The position numbers were made by a program, and so were the translations under genes. The notes beneath the pieces are model-generated. The model made no database searches. It saw only the letters and a program-made list of their open reading frames with translations, and was not told the DNA's origin. From Cacajao melanocephalus (taxonomy: Eukaryota; Chordata; Mammalia; Primates; Pitheciidae): 64,000 nucleotides of DNA. Below are positions 29,978 through 46,590 of this stretch, one piece after another (position 1 is the stretch's first letter; every line of letters starts with the position of its first letter). The stretch lies in NCBI GenBank assembly GCA_963573385.1, contig CAUYLG010044555.1, positions 1 through 64,000 on the forward strand. Direction: 5' to 3'.

Positions 29978-30527
29978 GTTTTATTAAATATAGTCGTTTA
30001 TAACAACTTATAAGATATGTGTTCATGATTTTTGTTTGCTAGAAACTATTGAACCATTATGTATTTTTGTTAAGAGAAGAAGTAGAAATACAATCCACCT
30101 CTTCATAAATTTTTTTAGGCATAAAAATTTTTAGGCATAAAATTTTTTAGATTAATCTTAAATATTTCTCTTTGGTTAGCCTGTTTTTCTTTATCACCAC
30201 TCCCTTCGTGTTTGTTGATAGAAATAAATTAATCTTAATATTAGCTTAAGCAAAATATGATTAGGATGATAAGTCTACACAGAAGAAGCTGTTGCATATT
30301 TCAAAGCTAAATACAAATGATTTCTAAGTTGCATGCTGTTTTGGATAGTCCTTCATACTACATCTTTGCTTTATTAGCAATGATTAATTATGATTCTGTA
30401 ATTGTAACCTTGACTTGATGCTGTAATTTTAACCTTGATAACAGCATTGCAGTTTAAAATGTTCATAATTTATTAGATAGGCATATCTTTAAAATTGCAT
30501 TATCACATATATTACTTGTGACTGATT
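29978..30527. other. AT-rich intronic tract
   Basis: A 15-bp unit ('tttttaggcataaaa') is repeated near 30112-30150. Confidence 0.5.
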
Positions 30528-30823
30528 TTATTTATTTATTTGAGATGGAGTCTCACTCTGTTGCTCAGGCTGGAGTGCAGTAGCACGATCTCAGCTTGCT
30601 GCAACCTCCACGTCCTGGATTCTAGTGATTCGTGTGTCTCAGCCTCCCAAGTAGCTCAGATTACAGGTGCACACCACCACGCCCAACTAATTTTTGTATT
30701 TTTAGTAGAGATGAGGTTTCACCATGTTAATCATGCTGGTCTTGAACTCCTGACCTCAAGTGATCTGTCCGCCTTGGCCTCCCAAAGTGCTGGCATTATG
30801 GGTGTGAGCCACTGTGCCCGACC
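30528..30823 (-). mobile_element. Alu
   Basis: Tail (TTTA)n. Confidence 0.94.
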
Positions 30824-31179
30824 CTGTCTGATTTTAAATTGATGATAAAACAGCTGCTATGATTATTTTGTTATTGTAGATTTTGACATGAAGCTAGAAA
30901 ATAAAAGTCCCAAGAAACCTATTATATATATTTTAAATGAATAGGATGAAAACTGTGTTTGCCTATAGCATTTTAAAGTACAGTCTTGAGTATTTCGTCA
31001 CAGAGTTAAGCGTGTGCTTGTTAAAAGTTCTCCATTCTGTTCATGTCTAAGTAGAAAGCCTAATCAATGTAAATGTGCATTTTGGGGTGACCTATTCATG
31101 GTTATGTCATGAAAAGGCTTTTTACTGAACAAGATAATAATAAGTGCTTTATTGAAAGTCCATGAAGGTGAGGTACTTT

Positions 31180-31380
31180 ACATACAATTTAGAATTTAAT
31201 TTAAACCTTGCAAAAGCCCTATCAAATAATCATTATTATCCCTATTTTACTCTGAGGATATTGAAATTGTATAAAGTTAAGGATCTTGCTTATAGTCATG
31301 TAAGCAAATTAGTGGAAGTTAATGGAATTAGAACCCAAATCTGACTCCAGAGCCCATGTGTGTTTCACTGTGCCATGTTT
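31180..31380 (-). mobile_element. MIR SINE
   Basis: 'ccctattttactctgaggat', 'cttgcttatagtcatgtaag' and 'ctgactccagagcccatg' give nearly the whole MIR in reverse. Confidence 0.8.
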
Positions 31381-31649
31381 TTTTCTTGTAATATGTCAGT
31401 TCTGTGGATTATACAGTCATTAAAAAGTTAGCCTATTTTTCAGCAAACCTGATATGTGAAAATCTTGATTCACTAGCAGACAAATTTGTAATATTCTTTA
31501 CTGTTGTGAGATGGATGATTCACCTGTTTTTAAAATGACATGACATTAAAAATTACTTTTCTGAAATTCAGTTTTTCACTCAACATTTTAGGAATACTTG
31601 CATTGGAAGATTGTGTCAAGTGAGGCAAACCTATATTTTGGTATTCTGT

Positions 31650-31745
31650 ATTCAACACCTACCTTGTGAATGCCTGTTTTCTGCCATGTCCTAGGTGTTA
31701 GGGATATAAGTGGCTTGCAAAATTAGACAGTTTCTTTTGACTCAA
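31650..31745 (+). repeat. Old LINE/SINE-type dispersed fragment
   Basis: 'tattcaacacctaccttgtg' and 'tgccatgtcctaggtgttag' resemble the widespread 'caacacctactatgtgccag' block; family not assigned. Confidence 0.5.
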
Positions 31746-31754
31746 GTACTGGTA

Positions 31755-31965
31755 TACCTGGTCTTCGAATCTTGGTTCCAACCCTTTATAACTATGTAAT
31801 CCTGGGCAGGTAACTTAACCCCCTAAGTCTCTATTTCTTCATCAGTAGAAAGGAAAGAATAGTAATATCTTTCTTAGAATTGTTTGAAGTCTAATTGAGA
31901 GAATATATGTTCATAGCATGGTATCTGGCGTGTAGTAAAATGCTTAATAAATGTTACCTTTTATT
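31755..31965 (+). mobile_element. MIR SINE, nearly full length
   Basis: 'atcctgggcaggtaacttaa', 'ttcttcatcagtagaaagg' and a final 'atgcttaataaatgttacc' mark the core and 3' end. Confidence 0.85.
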
Positions 31966-32001
31966 ACCACCCTCAAAGTAAGTAGCATTTGAACTGTAAG
32001 T

Positions 32002-32003
<2 letters not shown>

Positions 32004-32035
<32 letters not shown>

Positions 32036-32180
32036 CGGAGAGTCTTGCTCTGTTACCTAGGCTGGAGTGCAGTGGTGCGATCTTGGCTCACTGCAACTTC
32101 TGTCGCCTGGTTCAAGCGATCCTCTCGCCTCAGCCTCTCAAGTAGCTGAGATTACAGGTGTATGCCACCATGCGTGGGTA
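32004..32180 (-). mobile_element. Alu, truncated, with 29-base T run
   Basis: T from 32004 to 32032, then second monomer only, ending abruptly at 'catgcgtgggtaatt'. The homopolymer is the longest in the window. Confidence 0.92.
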
Positions 32181-32310
32181 ATTGAACTAATTTTCTTTAA
32201 AAAAAGACAAACGGAATAAGCTGATTCAGTAACATCATCTTCAGTCTGGCATAGTAGTCATCTTCCTTGAATTATTTGAAAATTATTTGTTTTCGTTTGT
32301 TTCATTTGTT

Positions 32311-32375
32311 CATTTGTTCTGTATACCACCATATTACAGAACAAATTGTTTCATTTGTTCTGTATACCACCATAT
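32311..32375. repeat. 24-bp direct repeat with embedded inverted copy
   Basis: A 24-bp unit starting 'catttgttctgtatacc' is identical at 32311-32334 and 32352-32375. Between them 'tacagaacaaat' is the inverse of the unit's start. Confidence 0.95.
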
Positions 32376-34649
32376 ATACATTTAAAAAATATAGTAAAAG
32401 CCATACGCTGTTCACATTTTAAGGATGGTGCTAGAATCACTGCGTGGAATAATTCCAAATGTAAGAAATACATGTTTGGCTCATGGCAACTATAGTAACC
32501 TACTTTTTTATTACCTTTCTTTTGAAAAAGAGTCACTTTGTGATTTGTTTTTTGGAACAATATTTACTTATGAGAAAAATTTTGAGAAAGAAATTCTTCA
32601 GCGACTGCAAACAAAAATACTATGAAATCTTTACTCTGACTTATAATTGACATTTTGTATGATTTCTTGAGTTTCTTGAAAGTATTTGTAAATATGTTTA
32701 GAAAATACCAATATTAAAATATAAATGTTTTCTATATACTTAGATCACAGTATTTAGACACTTGAATATATAAATGCAAGTACAAGTAATTTGAAATTTA
32801 AAAAGGTACATTTATAAAAAGTTACAAGGGTAGTCAGTCTAGTCAGATTTCCTTTCAAATTACTAAATTGTTTTAGAATATTATGACTTATTAGAAATGT
32901 GAGGAGGAATTAAATGTGTCCCCATGCAATTTCTAAAAGATACTACATAAAAATGAATGTGATATCTTTAATGGTTTCTATCAATAATAACTTAAAGTAG
33001 TTAAATTCTATGTTTTTGATTTGATGAAAAACCTTACTTGTAGTGGTTCTAAGGAGATCTATCTGTTCAGCTATATCTCCTGTAAAAAGATATGTCAGGG
33101 TTATTTTTATTCTCTGTAATGAATCTTGTTAGAGAAAATCTTGCTCTGACATTAAATCACTACCTTTTTTTCATTACCAAAGTCCAAATGCCAAGGAAAA
33201 ATCAACTCATAAATTGGAGACGCATATAAACAGTTCAATTATAGTGGCTATTAAAATAAACTTTACAATTCTTATTTTTATAGTTTTGCTCAGTCTTGAT
33301 TAAGCTGTTTTAAAGTATGTAAAAAATGTTTTAGGAGAAATCTGTTTTTCTTAGTATACATAAAAATATTGTGTAGCTGATGTGGAATTTGGTTTTTAAA
33401 TGTGATATTTTTGAAGGAATTTTTTGTTGAATAGATTTTAAAAGGTTTCTTTTAGTATATACAGCCAACTTTTACATTACATTAGACTTTATAACTAGAA
33501 GTCAGTTATAGTTCTGGAAATGAATATTAGCTTTACTTATTGTAAGTTTTTATGAGCAATCAAACTTTTGGCATATATGCTAATTTATGTAACCTCAGTC
33601 AAGATTTTCAGACATCTTCTTGAGGCTTATTAAAATTAAGACTTAGTTACCAGATCTAATGGTTTAATTTTAAAGGAGCACATTTAAATACAATTTGTTC
33701 TTAGAAGTCAAAGAACAAGTGAAATGATTTATCTGTCCTTTGCAGGGGGAAAATGCACTCATTTAAAGTTAAGTTTGTAGATGACTTCATTGAAACGGCC
33801 ATACGTAAAACTTAATTTTTAAAAATAATTTTTTGTTTGGTATGAAGTAATGTTAACTCATTGAGTCTGAGATTTAGCATCCAAAAAGGCATTGAAAACA
33901 ATCAAAATTCTTTCATAAGAATGATGTTTAGTGATGTTCATTTAATATTTTTGAGCTTGAAAAATGAACAGATACTTAGGGTGATTGTGAAAATGAACTC
34001 CTTTATTATTCTAATAACACATACTTTGTGAGACTAAATTATCCATGCTTTGTGGGAACTTAGCCTGCACAGAACTGAATTTGTTTTTGTCACTTCCAAG
34101 ACCAGCCAGGGTTACTGTAGCCTGTTGGTTGACTACATCAATGCATAATTTTGTGCAAAATCATCAAGTGGTACTGTTTGCTTTTAAAGTGAGTTGTAAC
34201 TTTTTATTATAATCATTAATACAGTCAAAGAAGGTAGCAGTGCTTTTATTTACTTTTTATTGTCATCAAGCAGTTTTCTAGGAATTTTCAGCAAAATATC
34301 AATCCAGCTATAATTCTAGCATGAAACACAGGAACTGTGAATGTAAGCTTTTGGTGCCTGCTATGAAAAATCAAATCAGTAGCTTTAACACCTTCTTACA
34401 ATCTCATTTTGTTTCACTACAGCTCTGTTTTAGTTAGATCTACACATCTGTTTTGCTCCAGGTGGTTAATTTTACCAGCTCAGTTTCTTTGTAGATTTTT
34501 GCTATAGTAGAAAGGATTTTAAATCTTAATAGTCCCTTAAAATATTTTATTACCATTTCCTTAAATGAACAATAGATAATGTACATGCTTTGTTTTTTGT
34601 GCAAATACCCAAGACATTCTGATTGAAAGACAGCTTAGGGACAAATAAA
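32376..34649. other. Repeat-free AT-rich block downstream (3') of KCTD4
   Basis: About 2.3 kb without a recognisable Alu, L1 or MIR. No exon or coding frame of note. Could hold alternative KCTD4 3' ends or regulatory elements. Confidence 0.45.
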
Positions 34650-34918
34650 CAAATAGCAAAAGCATTCAGTTTTTATTTACAGTATATAGAAGGTTACTGT
34701 TTTCATTTTAGGTGGAAGAGTCTGATCAGCAGGAACACCCCAGAGGAAGGACATCTTTAGCGATAGAATTTACATACCATTAGCTCACAGTAACTGATTA
34801 GTAGCAGGGCTCTGTAGTACAGAGCTAGCTGGGCACGTTATTTGGGATGCCTTTGATGCTGTAGTTTTCCGAAGCTTGCTGGCTGCATGCTTGTTGCCTT
34901 TGTTCGTAACACAGGTAA
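34650..34918 (-). other. KCTD4: Probable KCTD4 3' UTR
   Basis: This sequence follows the KCTD4 stop codon on the minus strand and is free of recognisable repeats. It ends at the first AATAAA signal (34672-34677 on the minus strand), which is followed by T-rich sequence. That gives a short 3' UTR of about 265 nt. The end point is inferred; further AATAAA-like signals near 34243-34259 could give a longer form. Confidence 0.5.
34672..34677 (-). terminator. Candidate poly(A) signal of KCTD4
   Basis: AATAAA on the minus strand, about 245 nt past the stop codon, with T-rich sequence on the downstream side (34610-34660). It is the first canonical hexamer after the CDS. Use of this site is not shown by the sequence. 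Confidence 0.45.
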
Positions 34919-38040
<3,122 letters not shown>

Positions 38041-38110
38041 AGGAAGATTTTGTCTGCCTTTGCAGGCAGAAAGTTAAAAAATTTTGAAAGATTGGGGTCC
38101 TGTTTCCTAC
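38041..38110 (+). repeat. Local duplication, copy A
   Basis: Shares 'tgcctttgcaggca' and 'aaaaaattttgaaag' then 'cctactcagt' with 39130-39198. Similarity is high over about 70 bp. Confidence 0.85.
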
Positions 38111-38200
38111 TCAGTGTGTCTGGTTTCTGCTGCCAGCTTTTCAAAACTACTGATGAGTGCTCCTTGTTTCTGCAGGCTTGTCTTAACAGACCCTGAACCG

Positions 38201-38227
38201 TTCCATCTTGAACGGTTCAAGATGGAA
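38201..38227. repeat. Perfect 13-bp palindrome
   Basis: ttccatcttgaac, one G, then gttcaagatggaa. Confidence 0.97.
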
Positions 38228-38435
38228 GCATCTTCTCCTTGATTGCTTTTTCTCACTTTAGACTTCACTCGGGTGTCCTTGGCTTTTCCAAAGTTGACAT
38301 GTATGATTTCTTTGCCACCATGGCCTGGCAATGGTAGTATAACTGAAGGCTTGTCTTAGTGCCTGGCTAATACAAATCTATAGGATTTTTGTGTCCTCTT
38401 TGCCACAATTTGCAGACTTAAGAAAGAAAAATGGA

Positions 38436-38768
<333 letters not shown>

Positions 38769-39129
38769 TTACTCCATATTACCTCCAGTAAATCATGATG
38801 ACTGCAATTCATGGAAATTACAGGAGTTCGTTGATCTTTTATGCCTGTGGTGGTACACATACCCCTTAGGAGAAAGCCAGATTACCTCTTTTTAGTCTAT
38901 TCTAAATTTATATTTACTTGCTAGGGGGTGGGGAGTGGGTGTTGCTTGTCTGAGGTAGTATCAGTAAGGTCTCCACAGCCCTAAAACCATTAAAAATGGT
39001 GTTTCAGTACCTATATCAAGGGAGACATCCCTGGATCATGGGACTGTGTTTCTCTGCCTCATTGCAGATACAAACTGGAATTACTCAGTGGTTTCAACAT
39101 AAGGGTTTAAACCATACATGTCAAAAATT

Positions 39130-39198
39130 AGCTTTGCCTTTGCAGGCAAAAATATAAAAAAATTTTGAAAGAGTGGGGTCTGTTTCCTACTCAGTACC
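39130..39198 (+). repeat. Local duplication, copy B
   Basis: Same orientation as copy A, about 1.1 kb away (about 0.8 kb before the Alu at 38436 inserted). Confidence 0.85.
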
Positions 39199-41488
39199 TT
39201 AACTCTTTATTAGAGCTTGATCACGGCTGTCTTTGACATCTTTAATCATACATAACTAACTTTGAGAATTAAAACTGGTTCTTGGTATGAGTATATCCTG
39301 TAATTAATTGGGTCCAATGCCTAACTAAATTCTGGCAGAAGCTTCCACTATGAGATAATGCTAATGTCCTACCATCTGCATAAGGCAGAACTCATTCCAG
39401 GCCAGTAGCAGGAATTCCCATCTTTTCTACCAGCTCCTTTTGGGAAATGACGTCTTTGTCATTCCGTGATTGATGCAGGACATCATTGTAGTATATACAC
39501 TTCCTCTATTTATATGTCAGAGATATTCCCATGCCGTGGAAGGAAGTGGAATCTTACCAGGAGGGTATCTCTCCTGATTGGAAGATACAAAAGGTGTGAT
39601 AATTCTAGACTTAACAGGTTACTCCTCTGTAAAATTCAAACACTCTTCAAGGAAAAAGGAGATCTTAGAAGCTGCTTTTGTTAAGAACAGGGAGCTTCTG
39701 TCTCCACATTCTCCCCTTCTATCAAATCTTGCTTGTTGTCAGCTGCTTGCTTCTATGCTTGTCTTTTAAAAGGATTTCGTTCGCATTACCCTAGAAACAA
39801 AGTAAAAGCTAGAGAAGCTGCTGTCAATTTCTTACTTAAACCGGACACTATGTCTCTGCCTTGGACTTCTCCACATTTTTTGATATATTGTGTTTTGAGC
39901 TTCCTCTGCCTTTCACAAGCTGAGTTTTTTTTGTAACATGTGCTTGCGTCTTCATAGCCTCCTGTCAATAGCATTGAATGTAAGCAGCATTCATTTTGAT
40001 TCAGCTATGAATATTTTGTGTTGGCTTATTTTTTGTGTTAAAAATAAATTACACTGTCTAATGTATTGACATATTTTAAGAATCAAGATTTTCTCATGTT
40101 AATGTGATTCTTTTTAAATGTCTGAGTTTTAGTTATTTCAAAATATTTAATTTATCTGCTTTAAATGTTGTCTGGGACTGGTATTGTACTAATAAAAGTA
40201 CTGTGGCAGCCACTTTTTGTAACTGATTGACCACAGTATCTCACAAACTGTGCAGAGTGCTTGAAACTTCCTAGGACTAATAGGACATAACCTCAGACCA
40301 GAAGGTCATGTGAACATATCATTCCAGTACAAAGAATACAGCTGTAAGTATTTTGCAGTGTTGAACTGTGTCTTCAAGGAAGCCCAGGAAAATTGCCTAC
40401 ATTGGCAAATGTTTTAGCCTCATCTGAGGAGTGTAGAAAAAAAATAAGGCACTATATGTTAAAAGTAGTATAAATAAAAACAACAGACTAGCCCAGAAGT
40501 TCAGGTGAAATTCCATTCCACATTTCTTTGATTTTCACTACAGAGGTAATCTCGGCAATTTGCGAATCACGTTAATTCATGTTTTAAATGTACTTTGGGA
40601 AATGAGTATTTCAGGGAAACCTGTGTTTTATAATTTTGTAAGCAGAAGTTATACCTTAAGTTTTTTAAAATGAAGCTTTTTTTGAAATATGACCTATGCA
40701 TTATTATTTACTGGAAAATTATATTGTAACCAGATGAGCACAGCACTTCTATAAGGCATCAAATGAACATTAAAATTATAATATTGTACAGAACTCATTT
40801 TTATAGTGCTATTTGGCAAAATGCAATTTTACTTTCTCTTTGGGAAAAAGATATTTTAAGCTAATAACCATTATCTGCAATCTCAAAATGAGGGGCATAA
40901 CTTTGAAAACCCTTGTAAAGGTACTACAGTTATGAAGCAGGTGAATAAAGAAGGTGTCTGTTGTGAGAGGCAAGCCTCTGCCACTTTCCTTTTGTTTCCT
41001 CAGCACTTAACATCCTCTGGTGTCTTCAATGATGAGATGGTGTGGAGGAGAGAGAAGAGGGCCTGAACAGAACAGGATATGATGACCCAAGGGAGCAAAT
41101 GTGATTTCTTACAGAGTAGGGAGGAGTTGTAAATTAGGGATGGAGAACTCTATCATATCACACATTTTTTTCATATTTACCATTTTTGTAACTGAGGTAC
41201 ATTTTAACATCATTAGCTTGTCAAAGTTTAGTGACAGTATTTTGTCTTGGTGGCACATAAAATAATGGTTTATATTACAAATGATAGCATCTTATAGTTG
41301 ATAAAATATTTGAGTAGCTCTGTGAGCTATTCCCTCCGTATAACAAGAAAGTAAAATTAACAGACAGGGAGGAGGGAAAGAGTTTTGCAGTGAGATAGAG
41401 AGAGGAGATAGAGGGAGAGACAAAACAGTGTGACTGCTTGATATTAAAATTAGGCAAATTATTTTATAACTTTTATAAAATTAAATTT
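39199..41488. other. Repeat-poor intronic tract
   Basis: 2.3 kb in which I recognise no mobile element. 39230-39980 is GC-balanced with 60-72-codon frames on both strands that match nothing known to me. Confidence 0.4.
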
Positions 41489-41763
41489 TATTTCTTGATG
41501 CAGGGTCTTACTCTGTCACCTAGGCTGGAGTGTAGTGATATTATCACAGCTCACTGCAACCTCAACCTCCGGGGCTCAGGTGATCCTCCTGCCTTAGCCT
41601 CCTGCGTAGCTGGGGACACAAGCATGTGCCTCACACCTGGCTAATTTTTTTATTTTTTTGTGGAGACTGGGTCTCACTTTGTTGCCCAGCCTAGGCTCAA
41701 GCTATCTTCCTGTATCAGCCTCCCAAAGGGTTAGGATTACAGGCGTGAGCCATCATGCACAGC
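41489..41763 (-). mobile_element. Alu, old
   Basis: Diverged dimer without a clean A-tail. Confidence 0.9.
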
Positions 41764-43129
41764 AGAATTCCTGAAGATCAAATAGAGATTGGAACATCAC
41801 TTCACAATTTGAATAAAGACCAGCTTTTTAATGGTACAGGGATAGAAAGTTTGCCTAACTGGTTTGTTAAGATGCTAGTATCTTTTATTAATAGACCTCA
41901 CCTGAGAACCACAGACAAAAAACACTTTAGGAACATATTTTAAATGAGAAAAAAGGAGACTACTAGGAATATTAAAAATGGTTTACCTTTTAAATGTACC
42001 TGCTTCTTGAAAAGATTATTTCTTCAGTCTTTTCCCAGACAGTGTCAACACAGATATGATATAATTAACAGTTAGAAGAGTAACTTTGAAGTCTGGAGGA
42101 TCATCCTGAAATGTTGGTCAGTCGTCCTCTGGTCTGTGTTTTTACAGGAGTTGGAAGTCCTCTTAAAGGCCTCCGCATTCAACTGGATCCAGAAGGTCTT
42201 GTGGAAATGAATGTGTGTAACTTCCTGATGCCTAAGACTTCCTAACATACCTGATTTCATTACTTACATTCCAATGCTAATAAGCAGTGTTGCTGCTTAC
42301 TTTAACTTGTTCAAACTAGGGATGCCTTTGTAAAAAAAAAGTGCCAGTATCATTTCTCCTCAGTTCTTTGACGTAGAATATATCTCAAGTTCAGATATAG
42401 GGTAGGACAATCCAGCATAGAGCACAAGTTTAAATATTTTCAAGCCTTGGGCAGCTTCTTAACATTTTGTTGTTGCTCTCTTTTTACTCAAAGAAAATTT
42501 AATTATATCTATGTCTTTCGGAAAGTACTAGAGCAAACAAAATGAACACTAATGAAATAATAAAACATCCTCAGTTGGAGAGGAAGGCTAATGTTTTTAT
42601 TTAGTGAAAGAGACCTAGAAGAGATCTTAGACATTCTAGTAATGTCATTATTATAGATGCTGAGGCCCAGAGATATAAAATAACTTCTCCAGAGTAACAC
42701 TGCTGTTTAGTGACAGAATCATAACTAGAAGCCTTCAGTTCTTTTTATAGGATATGCTTTATATACTTAACTTTTAAAATTTTCTCTCGAGCTTTTTCTG
42801 ATTTTAGGTGGTGGGATATACATAAATAAATTACTGTCATCAAAGATGTCTGTTCATACTCATTAAGATTCTTTTGGTTGTAAGTAGCAGAAACCAGTCA
42901 ACAAACCAATCTAGCCAATAAAGGGGTGTGGAGGAGAACTTAGAAAGGATCTCAGACTATTTCCCAGAATTCAAAGAAGAGCAAATGGCCAAAGATAAGA
43001 ATTGAGCCATTCCAAAGCCTTTGGTAGGATAAGTTTGTGTGGCTTCTCTGCAGAGTACTGGCAAGACCATTTTCTTCTAGTAATTTGTGGTGAGAGCCCC
43101 TTAGTTGAACATTTCAAGCATAGGAGTGA
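41764..43129. other. Intronic tract
   Basis: Apart from the MIR-like piece at 42620 nothing is certain; 42860-42960 may be an old dispersed repeat. Remembered gene length would put an upstream KCTD4 exon broadly in this area, but none is visible. Confidence 0.3.
42620..42740 (-). mobile_element. MIR-like SINE fragment
   Basis: 'gatgctgaggcccagagata' and 'taacactgctgtttagtgac' fit the MIR core in reverse. Confidence 0.65.
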
Positions 43130-43267
43130 GCAAGCACAGACACATACCAGAAGCCGTTGCTAATGCCACTCCCACCACCTTCAGCGCTCTTATCCCCACT
43201 CACCCCAGTCTAAATCCTACCTATTTTTCAAGGTCCAGCACAATCATTTCTTTCTCTTCAAAACTTC
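43130..43267 (+). mobile_element. L2 fragment, left of Alu
   Basis: 'ctaaatcctacctatttttc' and 'aaggtccagcacaatcattt' are L2 3' sequence, interrupted by an Alu at 43268. Confidence 0.65.
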
Positions 43268-43559
<292 letters not shown>

Positions 43560-43811
43560 TTAATTTCTAGCTCGACATAATCTCAGAGACAGAGAGTGTG
43601 TGTATGTGTGTTTAATCCCAGTACTCTGTGTATGTGTTTGTTTTATAACCGTTAACATATTCAACTTGACAGAAGAATCTCACAGCTCATGTGGAATAAC
43701 CAGTAATTGGTCAGTTAAATTAAAAGATGGGAAATCGTAAAAATGATACCAATATGCAGTTCCTACCTGCCTTAAACATTTCATCTTAAACCTTATTAAC
43801 TTACATTTAGT

Positions 43812-44199
<388 letters not shown>

Positions 44200-44233
44200 T
44201 CAAAAATTAAACCCATAATTTAGTTTTCAAATT

Positions 44234-44537
44234 CTTTTTGAGACAGAGTCTCCTTCTGCTGCTCAGGCAGAAATGCAGTGGTGTGATCTCAGCTCACTGC
44301 AACCTCACCCTCCTAGTTTCAAACAAAGCCTCCCAAATAGCTAGGACTGCAGCCATGTACCACCATGCCCAGGTTTTTTTGTTTGTTTGTTTTGTTGTTG
44401 TTGTTTTTTTGTATTTTTAGTAGAGACAGGGTTTCCCCGTGTTGCCTGGGCTGGTCTGAAACTCCTGACCTCAAGTGATCTGCCCTCCTTGGCCTCCCAA
44501 AGTTCTGAGATTATAGGCATGAGCCACCACACCTGGC
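44234..44537 (-). mobile_element. Alu
   Basis: Right arm of the inverted pair, 120 bp from its partner. A (GTT)n/T-rich expansion sits in the linker at 44373-44412. Confidence 0.94.
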
Positions 44538-45034
44538 TCCATCATTTAGTTTAGATTTTCCATTTTGGTTTCTTTGAAAAGGAGCAAGAACTTAGACACT
44601 GTGAAACTATCTAAATGCAGACTCTTTCTAAACTTCGTTGCTTCCGTTCCAGTCTCCAGTTGTCTCACCTGTACCTAATTTGACAGTATTGTGTTACAGC
44701 TTACTTTATATCATCTTACCAAAGCATTCTACGTAGTCTTTATAGAAACACCTCCCAAACTCCCTCCCATACTCATAATTGGCTTATGTAATATATAATC
44801 AAATTACATAATTATTAAAACTAATATAAACAAGTTCTAGCATAGTTTGAGCAGAAGTACGTGGGAGTGCCAGAGATTAACCTGTTACCCACTAGTGTAT
44901 GGTGAGCTATGGGCATCTGTGGCTATATTGCAGGGAATCGAGAGCCTTTGTTAATCTAGAAGTGAGTTAAGTAGAGGTGTATCAAAAGTGCTTCTGATAT
45001 AGTAAAATGATTTATATGCCTGTCTTATCATCCT

Positions 45035-45200
45035 GTGAGACCAGCAGCTCTCAAATGTGGTCTGGGAACCACTGTACAGAGGGTTCCTCAAGATCCTTTC
45101 AAGGGATCAATGATGTCAACACCATTTTTATAATTACGCTAATGGCTTTTTCATTTTTTTCACTCTCATTCTCTAGAAATTTCTTAATTTTAGTTTCTAA
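45035..45200 (+). mobile_element. DNA-transposon end (hAT-like)
   Basis: Starts 'agctctcaaatgtggtctgg' and continues 'aagatcctttcaagggatca', typical of an old hAT terminus. Family name not certain. Confidence 0.5.
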
Positions 45201-45269
45201 TATGGTAGATATCGGCAGTTAAAATGTATAAACAGTTCTTTTAAGGTCGTCTATACTTTTTTCCTTTTA

Positions 45270-45425
45270 AAAACATTTAAATTTAGGTTTTTTAAAACAA
45301 TTATTTTTTAATTGACAAGTAAAACTTGTGCATATATATGGTACATAATATGATGTTTTGATATATGTATGTGTGTGGAATGGCTAAATCAAGCTATTCA
45401 CATCTATACTTTTAAACTAATATAT
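45270..45425 (-). mobile_element. L1 3' end fragment
   Basis: 'gatgttttgatatatgtatg' and 'ggaatggctaaatcaagcta' are typical of a dispersed L1 terminal block. It lies just left of the segment copied to 47.06 kb. Confidence 0.55.
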
Positions 45426-45440
45426 GCCATAGAACGTTTG

Positions 45441-45672
45441 AGAAAGTCTATGCTCCTTGAGCGTAGACTTTCATTTGTTGTTCCTGATGTACTCTTGCAT
45501 TATCTTTTACATAGTAGGCACTCAGTAAATATTTAATAAATGTATGAAAATGAAAAATAATTTTTCAAGTATTTACGGTCTTTTAAACTGGCCAACAAAC
45601 TAGTTTTAAGTAAAGGTTTCTGTATTAATGAATAGGATATATAATTAACAGCAGTAATGTGCAAGTGGGTGC
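45441..45672 (+). repeat. Source segment of the 47.06-kb insertion
   Basis: Lies in its natural context: the segment continues on both sides without a break. It has lost a few bases relative to the copy at 'gagcgtagactttc', where the copy keeps the more L2-like form. Confidence 0.93.
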
Positions 45673-46292
45673 TTTTGAATACTTTGAAAATAAAATTTAA
45701 TACCTTTACTTTGAAATCTTAAGCAGTGTTTTGAAGAAAACAAGAAGTGTGGTTTAGTGGAAAGAATATGAAAATGTGTTTCTATGAGGCTTTAAAAAGA
45801 GCGCAGGCAAATCATGCCTAGGGGGCTGCATCAGGAGTAAATTGGGCTTTTAAAAATTTATTTAAGAAGAGAAGGGGAGAAAGGCAGTAAACAGAGATGT
45901 CAGGTTACTTAAGAACATCCAGTGGGTGGGAAAATTCATTGCTGATGATGACTTTTTTTTTTTTCACTTTGAGTACCATTTGAAAGCTATTTTCGGTTTG
46001 AAAAGGAAGATATGATAGACAGAAAATTATGGTTTGAGGAAGCAAATGTTATTGCTCTGTGTGAGTGACCTGGATTGAAGAATAGTGAGGAGAGTGGTAG
46101 CCAGGTCAAAATGGGGAGTTGCTGTGGACCTGATTTCTACCCTTGAGCTGTCATATGGAGAAGATTCATAGCACAAACCTTTTACTGAAAATTAAATTCA
46201 GCTTGTCCACCTGGAGTAGGTACTGCTAAAGAATTGGGGAGCGTTCACTTATTAGGGCTACCTTTTATTTACGCCTTTTATGTACTTTTTTA
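45673..46292. other. Unique intronic tract
   Basis: Nothing recognised. Confidence 0.45.
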
Positions 46293-46586
46293 TACGCCTA
46301 TAATCCCAGTACTTTGGGAGGCTGAGGCAGGCAAATCACCTGAGGTCAGGAGTTTGAGACCAGTCTGACCAACATGGAGAAACCCAATCTCTACTAAAAA
46401 TACAAAATTAGGCAGGTGTGGTTACACATGCCTGTAATCTCAGCTACTCAAGAGGCTGAGGCAGGAGAATTGCTTGAACCCGAGAGGCAGAGGTTACGGT
46501 GAGCTGAGATAGCGCCATTGCGCTCCAGTTTGGGCAATGAGAACAAAACTCTCTCTCTCAAAAAAAAATAAAAATTAAAAAAAAGG
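46293..46586 (+). mobile_element. Alu, slightly 5'-truncated
   Basis: Lacks about the first 20 bases. Confidence 0.93.
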
Positions 46587-46590
46587 TAGC

